Below are positions 8,211 to 16,028 of a stretch of DNA of 64,000 nt, piece by piece; positions within the stretch are counted from its first letter, which is position 1; the number at the start of each line of letters is the position of its first letter. Source of the DNA: CAZUSO01 sp964622775 (GTDB taxonomy: Bacteria > Bacteroidota > Bacteroidia > Chitinophagales > Chitinophagaceae). A program made the position numbers and the translations under genes. The notes beneath the pieces are model-generated. The model was not told the DNA's origin and ran no database searches. It saw nothing but the letters and a program-made list of their open reading frames with translations. The stretch lies in the NCBI GenBank assembly GCA_964622775.1, contig CAZUSO010000003.1, positions 1 through 64,000 of the forward strand, given 5' to 3'.

Positions 8211-8385
8211 AAAAGGCGTGAGTGCCTCTTGTTTTGGCGTGAGTTTTGGTTGCGAAGCAAAACAAAAACCATGACAAACACAGATTGAAATTCTAAAATC
8301 ATTTTCCTTGATGATGATTTAGGGTAGTATCCAAATAGCATTCAGTTTTACAAAATATTTTCCTCAATTTGAAAAACGCAAACAA

Positions 8386-8724
8386 TTGAAATCATTCATC
8401 TTTGTTTTTGCGATGTTGTGCATCACATCAACATTCGCTCAGGCACAAAAATCTAATAAAATGCAGATAGCAGTATGGGACACTTATGTAACGAAAAAAG
8501 ACGGCACGGTAATGCACTTTGATATTATTGCGCCATCGGAGCTAAAAGATACCAGTGTAATTTATAATTACGGAAAGGAATATCTCAAAACCAAAGGGCA
8601 GGAAGGACAGCCGCTTACCGCCGAAGAATGTCGCTTTTGCCATGTGGAAACGGTGAAGCCGCAGCAGGAAAATGATATCATTCAGAAAGGTTATTATATC
8701 TTTGAGATAGAAAACTGCAAATGA
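8386..8724 (+). CDS. DUF2024 family protein with an N-terminal signal peptide
   Basis: Residues 26-94 match the DUF2024 family: QIAVWDTYVTKKDGTVMHFDI, YNYGKEYLKTKGQ and the conserved ECRFCHVE motif with two cysteines (probably metal or structural). Family members as I know them are about 85-90 residues and begin at the equivalent of M26, without a signal. Here the frame extends 25 residues upstream to a TTG (8386) and encodes a convincing signal peptide ending in AQAQ, implying export. An internal start at ATG 8461 would give the usual cytosolic form. The stop overlaps the MarR start by 4 nt (ATGA), so the two are translationally coupled. The molecular function is unknown. Confidence 0.75.
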   Translation: MKSFIFVFAMLCITSTFAQAQKSNKMQIAVWDTYVTKKDGTVMHFDIIAPSELKDTSVIYNYGKEYLKTKGQEGQPLTAEECRFCHVETVKPQQENDIIQKGYYIFEIENCK

Positions 8725-9335
8725 TGAATCAATCTGATTTTGATTTAAAATTCCAAAATCAAAGCACGGAAAGCAAAATTATTGCTTCTTTGGAAAGGAT
8801 TGCCCAGGCCTTTAGGGTATTGCTATGGCAGGAAAGCAAAACGTTTTCATTAAGCCCTATTCAGGTGCAGGTATTGATTTTTCTGCTTCATCACAGCGAT
8901 GAAAAAAGAAAAGTAAGTTACCTGGCGGAGGAGTTTAACATGACCAGGGCCACCATTAGTGATACCATAAAAACGTTAGAACAAAAGGAGCTTATTACCA
9001 AAACCTACGAACAACATGACACGAGAAGCTATATTATACACCTGACTAAAAAAGGCAAAGACATAGCGCGTAAAACAGGATTATTTACCCGGGAAATCCG
9101 CACTCCGATAGACCAGCTGCATCAGGACGATAAAGAAAACCTGCTGTTAGGGTTGTTCAATATTATCCGGCATTTAAATCAATCCGGCGTAATCACTATT
9201 CAGCGTATGTGTATGACCTGCGCTTATTACCAGCAATCCGAAAGCGGACAGGGTCATTTCTGCAAACTGCTTCATCAGGAGCTGAATGTTACAGACCTGC
9301 GGATTGATTGCCCGGAACACGAGATGAAAATATGA
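8721..9335 (+). CDS. MarR-family regulator with a C-terminal four-cysteine extension
   Basis: A 204-residue winged-helix repressor. Residues 43-115 form the MarR DNA-binding region: recognition helix MTRATISDTIKTLEQK (74-89) and wing with the typical DTRSY (100-104). A further dimerisation helix follows. Residues 160-200 form an extension with C164-x2-C167-x13-C181-x15-C197, which could bind Zn or an iron-sulphur cluster or sense oxidants; ordinary MarR proteins are about 140-160 residues. The gene overlaps both neighbours by 4 nt (ATGA), fixing it in an operon with the DUF2024 protein and a YggS homologue. It may repress the unit through the palindrome at 7748-7766; this is inferred. Confidence 0.85.
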   Translation: MMNQSDFDLKFQNQSTESKIIASLERIAQAFRVLLWQESKTFSLSPIQVQVLIFLLHHSDEKRKVSYLAEEFNMTRATISDTIKTLEQKELITKTYEQHDTRSYIIHLTKKGKDIARKTGLFTREIRTPIDQLHQDDKENLLLGLFNIIRHLNQSGVITIQRMCMTCAYYQQSESGQGHFCKLLHQELNVTDLRIDCPEHEMKI

Positions 9336-10069
9336 ATGAAATCATAAACAACCTGACCCGAATAAAAGCGAGAATAGCAGATGCCTGTAAAAAATCGGGC
9401 AGAAGTACTGCTGAAATCAGATTGCTGTTAGCCACAAAGACCGTTTCTGCCGAAAATATAAACGTAGCGCTTTCCGCAGGCGAAAACCTTATTGGCGAAA
9501 ACAAGGTTCAGGAGTTGAAAGAAAAATTCGACGAGCTGAAAACCGTTCCTCATGAAAAGCATTTCATCGGGCATCTGCAAACTAATAAAATCAAAGACCT
9601 TTTGAAGTGCAATGTATCCTGCATACAATCACTTGACCGGCTGGATTTGGCGGAGAAGCTGCACCAACGGCTGTTGTTTGAAAACAAGACAATGCAGGTG
9701 CTGATACAGGTAAATACTTCGTTTGAAGAAAGTAAATTTGGTGTGAGTCCTGATAACGCTATAGCCCTGACAAAGCAGATTGCACAGTTGGAAACCCTGA
9801 AGATAAAAGGCCTGATGACCATTGGAATTTTTAGTGCGGAAACCGAAAAAGTGCGTAATTGTTTTCGGCTGCTGAAAAGCCTGCAACAACAAATCATTGC
9901 TTTAAATATCCCTGATGTAGTCATGGAAGAGTTATCTATGGGAATGAGCGGTGACCTGGAAACTGCAATTGAAGAAGACGCCACAATCATAAGAGTAGGC
10001 ACAGCCATCTTCGGACAGAGAATTTATCCCGACAGCTATTATTGGAATGAAAAGGATGGCGTAAGGTAA
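9332..10069 (+). CDS. yggS: YggS-family PLP-binding protein (PLP homeostasis protein)
   Basis: A single-domain fold-III PLP protein (PLPBP/YggS) that buffers pyridoxal phosphate and influences B6 and amino-acid homeostasis; no catalytic reaction is established for the family. The PLP lysine is K36 in LLLATKTV, the phosphate-binding HFIGHLQTNK segment is at about residues 82-91, and MGMSGDLETAIEEDATIIRVGTAIFG closes the barrel. The start is ATG 9332, which overlaps the MarR stop by 4 nt (ATGA). At 245 residues it is slightly longer than usual. Coupling to a cysteine-rich MarR gene is unusual; YggS more often lies near cell-division or proC genes. Confidence 0.92.
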   Translation: MNEIINNLTRIKARIADACKKSGRSTAEIRLLLATKTVSAENINVALSAGENLIGENKVQELKEKFDELKTVPHEKHFIGHLQTNKIKDLLKCNVSCIQSLDRLDLAEKLHQRLLFENKTMQVLIQVNTSFEESKFGVSPDNAIALTKQIAQLETLKIKGLMTIGIFSAETEKVRNCFRLLKSLQQQIIALNIPDVVMEELSMGMSGDLETAIEEDATIIRVGTAIFGQRIYPDSYYWNEKDGVR

Positions 10070-10098
10070 TCGCTCATCAGCTTGGACACTACTGAAGA

Positions 10099-10122
10099 AT
10101 ATTAACTCAAATCAATAATTCT
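10099..10122 (+). repeat. 24-nt repeat, copy 1, before the Acg/ligase pair
   Basis: This segment matches 12924-12947 at 22 of 24 positions. It is followed directly by TAACTTTA (10126-10133), a -7-like box, so it may be an upstream promoter element. Weaker similarity continues downstream (a GCTATTGCTGC block here versus GCGATTGCTGC in the other copy). Confidence 0.6.
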
Positions 10123-10223
10123 CATTAACTTTATGCGAAACTCAACGAACAGCTTGCTATTGCTGCACCTGCGGCAGGCGGCAAACTGCCGGGCGCAATA
10201 ATTAAGGCATCACAATTTGTGCG

Positions 10224-11336
10224 ATGAATCTCAATTCGAGGAGAGCATTTATAAAAAACAGTATTAAGGCGACCTTTCTTTTCGTCTTAGCCAACCCGTT
10301 AAAACAGCTCTTAGCTTTCCCCAAAAATGAAAATAAGCTGCCTTCATGGGCTGCATTGGTAGAACTTGCCCGATGGTGCCCGAGTGTTCATAATCTGCAA
10401 CCGCACAGAATAAGAATAATTTCGGACACGGAAGCTGAATTATACTATGATGTTGCACGGCTTTTGCCGGTTGGCGATCCCAATGCAATCTTTACTACCG
10501 TTGCTATGGGCATTTTTATTGAACATCTTTCCATAGCAGCCGGCGCTTACGGCGCTAAAGTGAAAATAGACGATGTAGTGGACACCATCTCAATAAGTAA
10601 AACAGGACTTACGCTATTTGCGAGGCTAAAGCTGGTATCCACCTCCGAAAAAGAAGAGCTGGATAAGGCGTTAATTAAAAAGAGGAGAACTTCCCGTTTA
10701 CACTATAATGGAATGCCGCTTAAGCAGGATACGCTGGATAAGCTAAAAATACAGACGGCGCAATTTGGGCATGAATTTTTCTCCTCTTCTGAAGAGGATA
10801 TCATAGATTTTGTAATTAACCTTAATCAGCAAACGTTATTTGAAGACCTTAAATCGAAGGCAGACCGGGATGAGCTAAATCATTTGTTCCGCTATACCCG
10901 GGAAGAAGCTGAAATAAAAAGAGACGGACTCTGGGCAAAGTGCATGGGCTTTCCCGGTTACTTAATGAAGTCCGTTTTTATTCATCATCAGCGATGGGAA
11001 AAAGGATGGAGGAAAAAATTATTAGCCAATTATTACAAAGCCTCTTTTAAAGGGACGACAACGATTTGCTGGTTTGGTGGAGCATTCAGCAATACAGCAG
11101 ACTGGCTTCTGGCAGGGAAAATGCTGGCAAGAAACTGGCTTTTAATTACAAAAGAAGGCGCATACATCCACCCCTTTGGCTCGCTGATAACGAATACGGG
11201 CGCTTACCAGAAAATAAAAGCACAATTAACCACTCCGGCGCAGGATAAAAAAATCTGGATGATTTTCAGAGCCGGCTATTCTGATGAGCCTGCAAGGAGC
11301 TATCGGTTAAGCGCTGAGGAAATTATAATCACGTAA
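10224..11336 (+). CDS. Tat-exported Acg-family nitroreductase-like flavoprotein
   Basis: A 370-residue protein with a twin-arginine signal (SRRAFIK at residues 5-11, then a hydrophobic stretch), indicating folded export. The remainder resembles Acg-family FMN-binding oxidoreductases: ARWCPSVHNLQPHRIRI (residues 49-65) is the modified FMN-phosphate motif, and RRTSRLHYNGMPL (about 153-165) and the C-terminal GAYIHPFGSLITN region complete the double nitroreductase-like fold. Family members lack the usual NAD(P)H site and have been proposed to sequester flavin. It is separated by only 3 nt from a PaaK-like ligase gene. A TAACTTTA box at 10126-10133 may be the promoter. The substrate is unknown. 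Confidence 0.72.
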   Translation: MNLNSRRAFIKNSIKATFLFVLANPLKQLLAFPKNENKLPSWAALVELARWCPSVHNLQPHRIRIISDTEAELYYDVARLLPVGDPNAIFTTVAMGIFIEHLSIAAGAYGAKVKIDDVVDTISISKTGLTLFARLKLVSTSEKEELDKALIKKRRTSRLHYNGMPLKQDTLDKLKIQTAQFGHEFFSSSEEDIIDFVINLNQQTLFEDLKSKADRDELNHLFRYTREEAEIKRDGLWAKCMGFPGYLMKSVFIHHQRWEKGWRKKLLANYYKASFKGTTTICWFGGAFSNTADWLLAGKMLARNWLLITKEGAYIHPFGSLITNTGAYQKIKAQLTTPAQDKKIWMIFRAGYSDEPARSYRLSAEEIIIT

Positions 11337-11339
11337 GGC

Positions 11340-12842
11340 ATGAGACATCTGTTCATTTTATCGTATGCATGGATTCATGAATGCTTCCGCAGGCAATTAT
11401 TGCATTCGTCATTCACTATGAAATTGCTGTTCGTTCCCGGCTTTAATACCTGGAGAATTTTCAATGCCAAAGCAAGAGCGTATGCGGAATTTGTCAAAGC
11501 AAAAAGAAATGTTCCGGCATATAGAGATTTTTTAGTCGCCAATCAATTTTCAAAACCATCGTTTAAGGGATTAAGTCCTAACATAGAGGAAATACCTTTT
11601 ACCGATAAAGAAAACTATGTGAAACGATATGTGATGGAAGAAAGGTGCGTCAAAGGTAAAATTCCGGCAAGCGGAATCATTTTTGATGAATCTTCAGGAA
11701 GCAGCGGCACAGCTACAAACTGGATTAGAGGAAGAAAGGAAAGGATGATAAATGCGAAATTTATTAAGTTCGGCATTCGTAATTTATTCGGCTCGGAACC
11801 CTTATTTATTATTAATGCTTTTGCCTTAGGCCCCTGGGCAACGGGGATAAACGTAACCATGAGCTGTGTCTCCTTTTCTAAATTAAAATCATTAGGGCCG
11901 GATAAAGTCAAAATTGAAAATACCATCAAACATTTCGGTAAAGCGCATAAATATATCATTATGGGTTATCCGCCCTTTTTGAAAATGCTCGTTGATCATT
12001 CTACGATAGACTGGCAGCATTATGATATTTCATTCATATTTGGGGGAGAATCCATGTCGGAAGGCATGAGAGCATATCTGTTGAATAAGGGTATTAAAAG
12101 AGTCATTAGCTCATTGGGCGCATCCGATTTGGAGCTTAATATTTCTGCTGAAAACGATTTTACGGTTAGCTTGAGAAAATTTTTGCACTCCAACGCGGCA
12201 CTCCGGAAACGAATTTTACAATATACTGGTGCGCTGCCCATGATCTTTCAGTTTAATCCTGCCGATTTTTTAGTAGAAACTTCCACGGAAGGAGAATTGG
12301 TCATAACCGTTTGCCGACCCGGCTATGTCGCACCAAAAATACGATACAATATACATGACAGAGGCCATGTATTACAGCTGAAAGAACTGTATTCCATACT
12401 AAAGGAATTGCATATCAATGATAAGGATTTGGCGCCGCCCCGGATCGATTTACCGTTACTTTTCCATTATGGCAGAGCGGATATGACGGTATCCTTTTTT
12501 GGTGCGAATATCAGTCCCGTTGATATTAATGAAGTTATTTTTTCAATCCCCGAATGCGCTGCAATTGTTGACTCGTTTTGTATTACGACTCAGGAAGACC
12601 ACGAAGGGGGTAAAAAACTTATTATTCACTTTGAATTGCAAAATGGGGCTTCCGATAATTCCATTGACCATATAAAGATGGAAAAAGAATTTTACGGGGA
12701 GCTGGCAAAGATCAATCAGGATTTTAGAGAAGCCCGCAAAATGGCTAATCAGGAGGGGCAAACAACTATCAGGTTTCATGCACATGCTCAGGGACCGTTT
12801 GTAAACAGTGATATAAGAATAAAGGCGAGATATATCGCGTAA
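11340..12842 (+). CDS. PaaK-like adenylate-forming enzyme (phenylacetate-CoA ligase family)
   Basis: A 500-residue ANL-superfamily enzyme. The ATP phosphate-binding loop is DESSGSSGTATNW (about residues 115-127), the IFGGES segment is the A4/A5 region, and GRADMTVSFFGANISPVDINEVIF (about 380-403) is the hinge and C-terminal domain start typical of PaaK-like ligases. The first 25 residues are extra; ATG 11340 is 3 nt after the nitroreductase stop and ATG 11418 would be an alternative. It probably activates a carboxylic acid as an acyl-adenylate, and CoA transfer is likely but not certain. Tight coupling to an exported flavoprotein suggests the two serve one modification pathway, which I could not identify. 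Confidence 0.75.
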   Translation: MRHLFILSYAWIHECFRRQLLHSSFTMKLLFVPGFNTWRIFNAKARAYAEFVKAKRNVPAYRDFLVANQFSKPSFKGLSPNIEEIPFTDKENYVKRYVMEERCVKGKIPASGIIFDESSGSSGTATNWIRGRKERMINAKFIKFGIRNLFGSEPLFIINAFALGPWATGINVTMSCVSFSKLKSLGPDKVKIENTIKHFGKAHKYIIMGYPPFLKMLVDHSTIDWQHYDISFIFGGESMSEGMRAYLLNKGIKRVISSLGASDLELNISAENDFTVSLRKFLHSNAALRKRILQYTGALPMIFQFNPADFLVETSTEGELVITVCRPGYVAPKIRYNIHDRGHVLQLKELYSILKELHINDKDLAPPRIDLPLLFHYGRADMTVSFFGANISPVDINEVIFSIPECAAIVDSFCITTQEDHEGGKKLIIHFELQNGASDNSIDHIKMEKEFYGELAKINQDFREARKMANQEGQTTIRFHAHAQGPFVNSDIRIKARYIA

Positions 12843-12923
12843 GACCATTGGGAAAGATTATTCCCGTCTAAGACAAATCTTCCGTTTTATTTCACCAGCA
12901 GTATGTCAAAGATGATCTGCCGG

Positions 12924-12947
12924 ATATTAACCCGAATCAATAATTCT
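12924..12947 (+). repeat. 24-nt repeat, copy 2, after the Acg/ligase pair
   Basis: Matches 10099-10122 at 22 of 24 positions and is in the same orientation. It is followed by an AT-rich TTTAATTTTTAGG instead of TAACTTTATG, so the promoter-like part is degraded here. Confidence 0.6.
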
Positions 12948-13206
12948 ATTTAATTTTTAGGCTTATTAAAGCTTACTCCGAAGAAAAGAAACGGAATGCG
13001 ATTGCTGCGGTATGATTTCTAAATGGTAAGTAATAAGTTCTTTATTTTTTAAAATTGAATACCAATATTTCCGGGCAATCATTACTGCCTATGATTGCTT
13101 TGTACTGCAAAATAGCTCCCCGGATTTTCGGGGATGGCTTTGTAACTTTTATAGGCTTATCTGAATGCAATTCCTAAAGACCTTTAATTTTTTCAGAAAA
13201 AATTAA

Positions 13207-13266
13207 TACTTTCGCATTTCATTACCACTTGAGGGATATTTTGATAAGGTTTATCCCTTTGTAATG
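13207..13266 (+). ncRNA. Possible promoter plus 5'-terminal hairpin of a small or leader RNA
   Basis: TACTTTCG at 13207-13214 resembles the -7 element; the transcript would begin near 13220. From there CATTAC (13220-13225) pairs with GTAATG (13261-13266) and AGGGATA (13232-13238) pairs with TATCCCT (13252-13258), making a 13-bp two-part stem. The gene at 13576 is 310 nt away, so this is either a long leader or a separate RNA. No -33 element is clear. Confidence 0.3.
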
Positions 13267-13575
13267 AAGATGTAGAAACAGGCATTATACTACCATATTA
13301 AGAATGTTATAACCCGTAGGTTATTATGCGCAGTAATCTTTCCAGCCAATCTTGGGTAGGATTAAGCTTGCAACGCTTAAAATACTCTGAACTTTTTTTG
13401 CTGCCTGATGTAGCTAATTTTTTCGATGGAATGACTTCGTGTTTATGCAGGAGATCTGCAGAAGGTCATGGCATAGATATTAATTCGTGTCCTTAACTGA
13501 ACTATTATTTTTAAGTATTTATACGATAAATCTTATTTTGCAATTATAAAAATTCATAATCTCAAACAATCAAAG

Positions 13576-14457
13576 ATGAAAAACCGCTTACTCTTTTTGC
13601 TGCCAGCATGCATTTTCTTTCTTAGTGCCTATCCGGCTTTTGCCCAGGAAGATTCAAATAAGGCGTCGGAAGGTAATCAAACCAGAAACTTTCTGAAAAT
13701 TGACACTTCAGACACCATAGAACCGGATAGCGCCGCACTCATGGTACAGTCGGAGGGTAGGGACTGGGACCCGCCGTATAAAAATATTGTCAAAATCAAC
13801 GTGACTTCTTTAGCGTTTAAAACATTCTCTCTTCAATATGAGCGCTTATTAGGCCGTAAAATGTCCGTGGCGCTTGGTGTCAGGATGATGCCTTCTTCCG
13901 CGCTGCCGTTCCGAAATGCTATCGTTAATGCCACAAAAAGTGAAGATGGCGAAGATGATGAGGACTTGACGAAGCTTTTTGAAGAGGCAAAGCTGGGTGG
14001 TCTGGCCATCACCCCGGAATTCCGGTATTATCTCGGAAAGGAAGCGGGTAGGGGGTTTTATTTAGCGCCGTTTGTACGTTATGAACATTATAACTTATCG
14101 GCTCCCTATTCATTTTTGGATGCAAGTGACCAACTGGTGAATGTTTCTTTTAAAGGTAATATGACGAGCTATGGTATTGGATTGATGATCGGTTCGCAGT
14201 TCAAGCTGGCTCAGCGCCTCACGCTTGACTGGTGGATACTGGGGCCTTATTACAGCGCTACCCAGCTCAGCTTGAAAGCGAATAATCTGAGTTTAACTAC
14301 CGATGATCAAACGATACTGCGTGAATCTTTGGAAAGTATCGAATTTGCCAGTGTAAAGATAGAGTCAGAGGTGACGGCAACATCTGCAAGCCTGAAAGCA
14401 AAGAGCGGCTTTGGCGGTATTCGTGCCTTTGGCCTTTGTCTCGGATTTAAGTTTTAA
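13576..14457 (+). CDS. DUF3575-type outer-membrane beta-barrel protein
   Basis: A 293-residue exported protein. The signal peptide ends in AFAQ (about residues 21-24). After an acidic linker the segment NIVKINVTSLAFKTFSLQYERLLGRKMSVALGVR (about 70-103) is characteristic of DUF3575 barrel proteins: a beta strand followed by the QYER motif. The rest alternates amphipathic strands (APFVRYEHY, TSYGIGLMIGSQF, LDWWILGPYYS) and it ends in an aromatic FKF, as outer-membrane barrels do. Function unknown. It is probably monocistronic and is followed by a 13-bp hairpin at 14691-14720. Confidence 0.8.
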   Translation: MKNRLLFLLPACIFFLSAYPAFAQEDSNKASEGNQTRNFLKIDTSDTIEPDSAALMVQSEGRDWDPPYKNIVKINVTSLAFKTFSLQYERLLGRKMSVALGVRMMPSSALPFRNAIVNATKSEDGEDDEDLTKLFEEAKLGGLAITPEFRYYLGKEAGRGFYLAPFVRYEHYNLSAPYSFLDASDQLVNVSFKGNMTSYGIGLMIGSQFKLAQRLTLDWWILGPYYSATQLSLKANNLSLTTDDQTILRESLESIEFASVKIESEVTATSASLKAKSGFGGIRAFGLCLGFKF

Positions 14458-14520
14458 TCAACTTTTCCCCGTAAATAACCAGGAGCTTGATTGAGCTGTT
14501 TTATAGTCTTCATCGAATAT

Positions 14521-14596
14521 GATTAAATCAACCGGAATGTTTGAAGGCGGACAAAACCGACCATCATAAGGAACAAGGATCCGGCAAATATTTGAA
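14521..14596. repeat. Dispersed intergenic repeat family R1, copy 1
   Basis: About 76 bases match 38456-38532 at roughly 85% by eye, including a GG-ACAAAA-CC hairpin-like core and a CATAAGGAACAAGGATCCGG block. Both copies lie in intergenic DNA. The reading frames on the reverse strand of both copies share a short stretch but do not look like genes. Confidence 0.65.
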
Positions 14597-14690
14597 ATCA
14601 TTAAGTCCTGAAACCTTGAAATGAAGTCATATAAAAACAATAAAATTAGCAACCAGGTGATTGATATAGCTTGTTTACAGATTAACTGAA

Positions 14691-14725
14691 AAGCAGCTTA
14701 CCGAACCCGGTAAGCTGCTTTATAG
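14691..14725. terminator. 13-bp hairpin, probable terminator
   Basis: AAGCAGCTTACCG (14691-14703) pairs perfectly with CGGTAAGCTGCTT (14708-14720) across an AACC loop, followed by TATAG; the T-tract is weak. It separates the DUF3575 gene region from the IS. Confidence 0.65.
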
Positions 14726-14817
14726 CGTTAAGCGCCTTATTGAAACTATGTGAAACGGACAATGTGGTCAAAAATAGTTGGTAAAATGGTCTAAAATCCT
14801 TTTCTGTATTGTGTTTT

Positions 14818-14854
14818 AAGGTGTTTTATTGAAACTGGTTTCAATAAAGCACCT
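14818..14854 (+). repeat. Hairpin directly upstream of the transposase start
   Basis: TTATTGAAAC (14826-14835) pairs with GTTTCAATAA (14838-14847), and AAGGTG (14818-14823) pairs with CACCTT (14850-14855). The stem ends at the TTG start codon, so in long read-through transcripts it would occlude translation initiation, a known way for IS elements to limit expression from outside promoters. Confidence 0.65.
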
Positions 14855-15835
14855 TTGTTTTATGAAAAAAAGCGACAAAAATGTCCTGTATGCGATTCTG
14901 TAAAAACGCAAAAGTGGGGGTATCAAAACGGTAAACAACGATACCATTGTACTGACTGTTTCAACAATTTTATAAATACAAATTCAGGTGTTTCTGACCG
15001 CAACCAATTTGTATGGTTTTACAAATGGATTATGGAACGACAGGTGTTCAAAACATTGATTCGCGACAGTAGAATGTCCCAAAGCAGTATCCAAAGATTA
15101 TTCAATAGATATCTGTCCAAGCCTCCGCAAAATCTACTCCGAAGTAAGTCTAATGTTCATCTTTTGATTGATGGCACTTATTTTTCAAATGGTCTTTGTT
15201 TGATACTTTATTATGATAAGGATTTACAATTTGTGCAGCTTTACAGGCATAGCAACAAGGAGAAATATAGAGAGATAAAGGAGGACTTGGAAAACCTTAA
15301 AAGAATGGGAGTCTCCGTTTATAGTGTTACTTGCGATGGACATAAATCAATCATAAAATCCGTCCAAAAAGTTTATCCTAACAGCATCATCCAACGTTGT
15401 GTCATACACGTCAAAAGGCAGTCCGGTAGTTGGTTAGGGAGGTTTCCGAAACTCGAATTATCCAAAGAACTGCTACGAATAATAAGACCGATAACAAGAT
15501 TAGATACCATTGAAGATATACAGGAATGGCTGGTGTTTTTTTATAAATGGTACAAACAAAATAAGGCATTTATAAATGAACAGACGATAAATGAAGCAAC
15601 AGGGAGAATGTGGTACAAGCATAAAAATTTGCATGCTTCTTGTAGTCATCTCATCAATGCAATTCCACATTTGTTTAGCTATATAAACGATCCTCAAATT
15701 CCTAAAACAACTAATGAACTTGAAGGCTACTTTACACATTTAAAAGAGAAAATGACTTTGCATAAGGGACTAAGAATAGATAAGAAAATCAATTTCATTA
15801 AATGGTATATCTACTTTAAAAATCAAAAGCGATGA
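14855..15835 (+). CDS. DDE transposase with N-terminal zinc ribbon
   Basis: A 326-residue transposase. A zinc ribbon (C10-x2-C13-x18-C32-x2-C35) is followed by a helix-turn-helix region (about residues 50-90) and an RNase-H-like catalytic core. The likely acidic triad is D106 (IDGTYF), D161 (TCDGHKS) and E290 (TTNELEG). CVIH (about 182-185) fits the C/D(2)H signature of IS256-like mutator transposases. The start is TTG at 14855, immediately after the hairpin; an ATG a few bases on is out of frame. The protein is complete, so the element may be active. I favour an IS256-like family, Zn-binding variant. Confidence 0.85.
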   Translation: MFYEKKRQKCPVCDSVKTQKWGYQNGKQRYHCTDCFNNFINTNSGVSDRNQFVWFYKWIMERQVFKTLIRDSRMSQSSIQRLFNRYLSKPPQNLLRSKSNVHLLIDGTYFSNGLCLILYYDKDLQFVQLYRHSNKEKYREIKEDLENLKRMGVSVYSVTCDGHKSIIKSVQKVYPNSIIQRCVIHVKRQSGSWLGRFPKLELSKELLRIIRPITRLDTIEDIQEWLVFFYKWYKQNKAFINEQTINEATGRMWYKHKNLHASCSHLINAIPHLFSYINDPQIPKTTNELEGYFTHLKEKMTLHKGLRIDKKINFIKWYIYFKNQKR

Positions 15836-15876
15836 AGGGATTTTCTTGCGATTTTGGCTTACCGATAGATAAGAAA

Positions 15877-15899
15877 AGGACAGCTCAAAAAGCTGTCCT
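15877..15899 (+). terminator. Hairpin downstream of the transposase gene
   Basis: AGGACAGCT (15877-15885) and AGCTGTCCT (15891-15899) form a perfect 9-bp stem with a CAAAA loop; the flanking CGATAG and CTATCG can extend it. It probably ends the transposase transcript, though no T-run follows. Confidence 0.55.
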
Positions 15900-16028
15900 C
15901 TATCGTATAAGCACCGAGCTATATGCTCATATGTTGCTTCCCACAGCAGAGCTTATTACCCTTTTGCTCGATAAGTCAAATTTCAACCAATTTTTGACCC
16001 AAAAACCAACTATTTTTGACCACATTAC

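Larger units (their letters stand above)
8048..8385. other. Gene-free stretch holding a terminator and a REP-like element
   Basis: 338 bases with the terminator at 8051-8097, repeat copy A at 8139-8210 and a further hairpin at 8244-8267 (TTTTGGTTGC, GAA loop, GCAAAACAAAA with one mismatch). No gene is seen. Confidence 0.6.
12843..13575. other. Gene-free stretch with a repeat copy and a promoter-hairpin pair
   Basis: 733 bases without a convincing gene. It carries repeat copy 2 (12924-12947), a -7-like TACTTTCG (13207-13214) followed by a two-part hairpin (13220-13266), and a small inverted repeat ATAACC-CGTA-GGTTAT near 13307-13325. An untranslated RNA between 13220 and 13575 is possible but not shown. 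Confidence 0.5.

Noticed and set aside
10133..10204. 22-codon frame before the Acg gene, rich in leucine (possible leader peptide)
   Set aside because: The ATG overlaps the predicted -7 box (TAACTTTA), so it would lie upstream of the transcript start; no attenuator-like hairpins follow.
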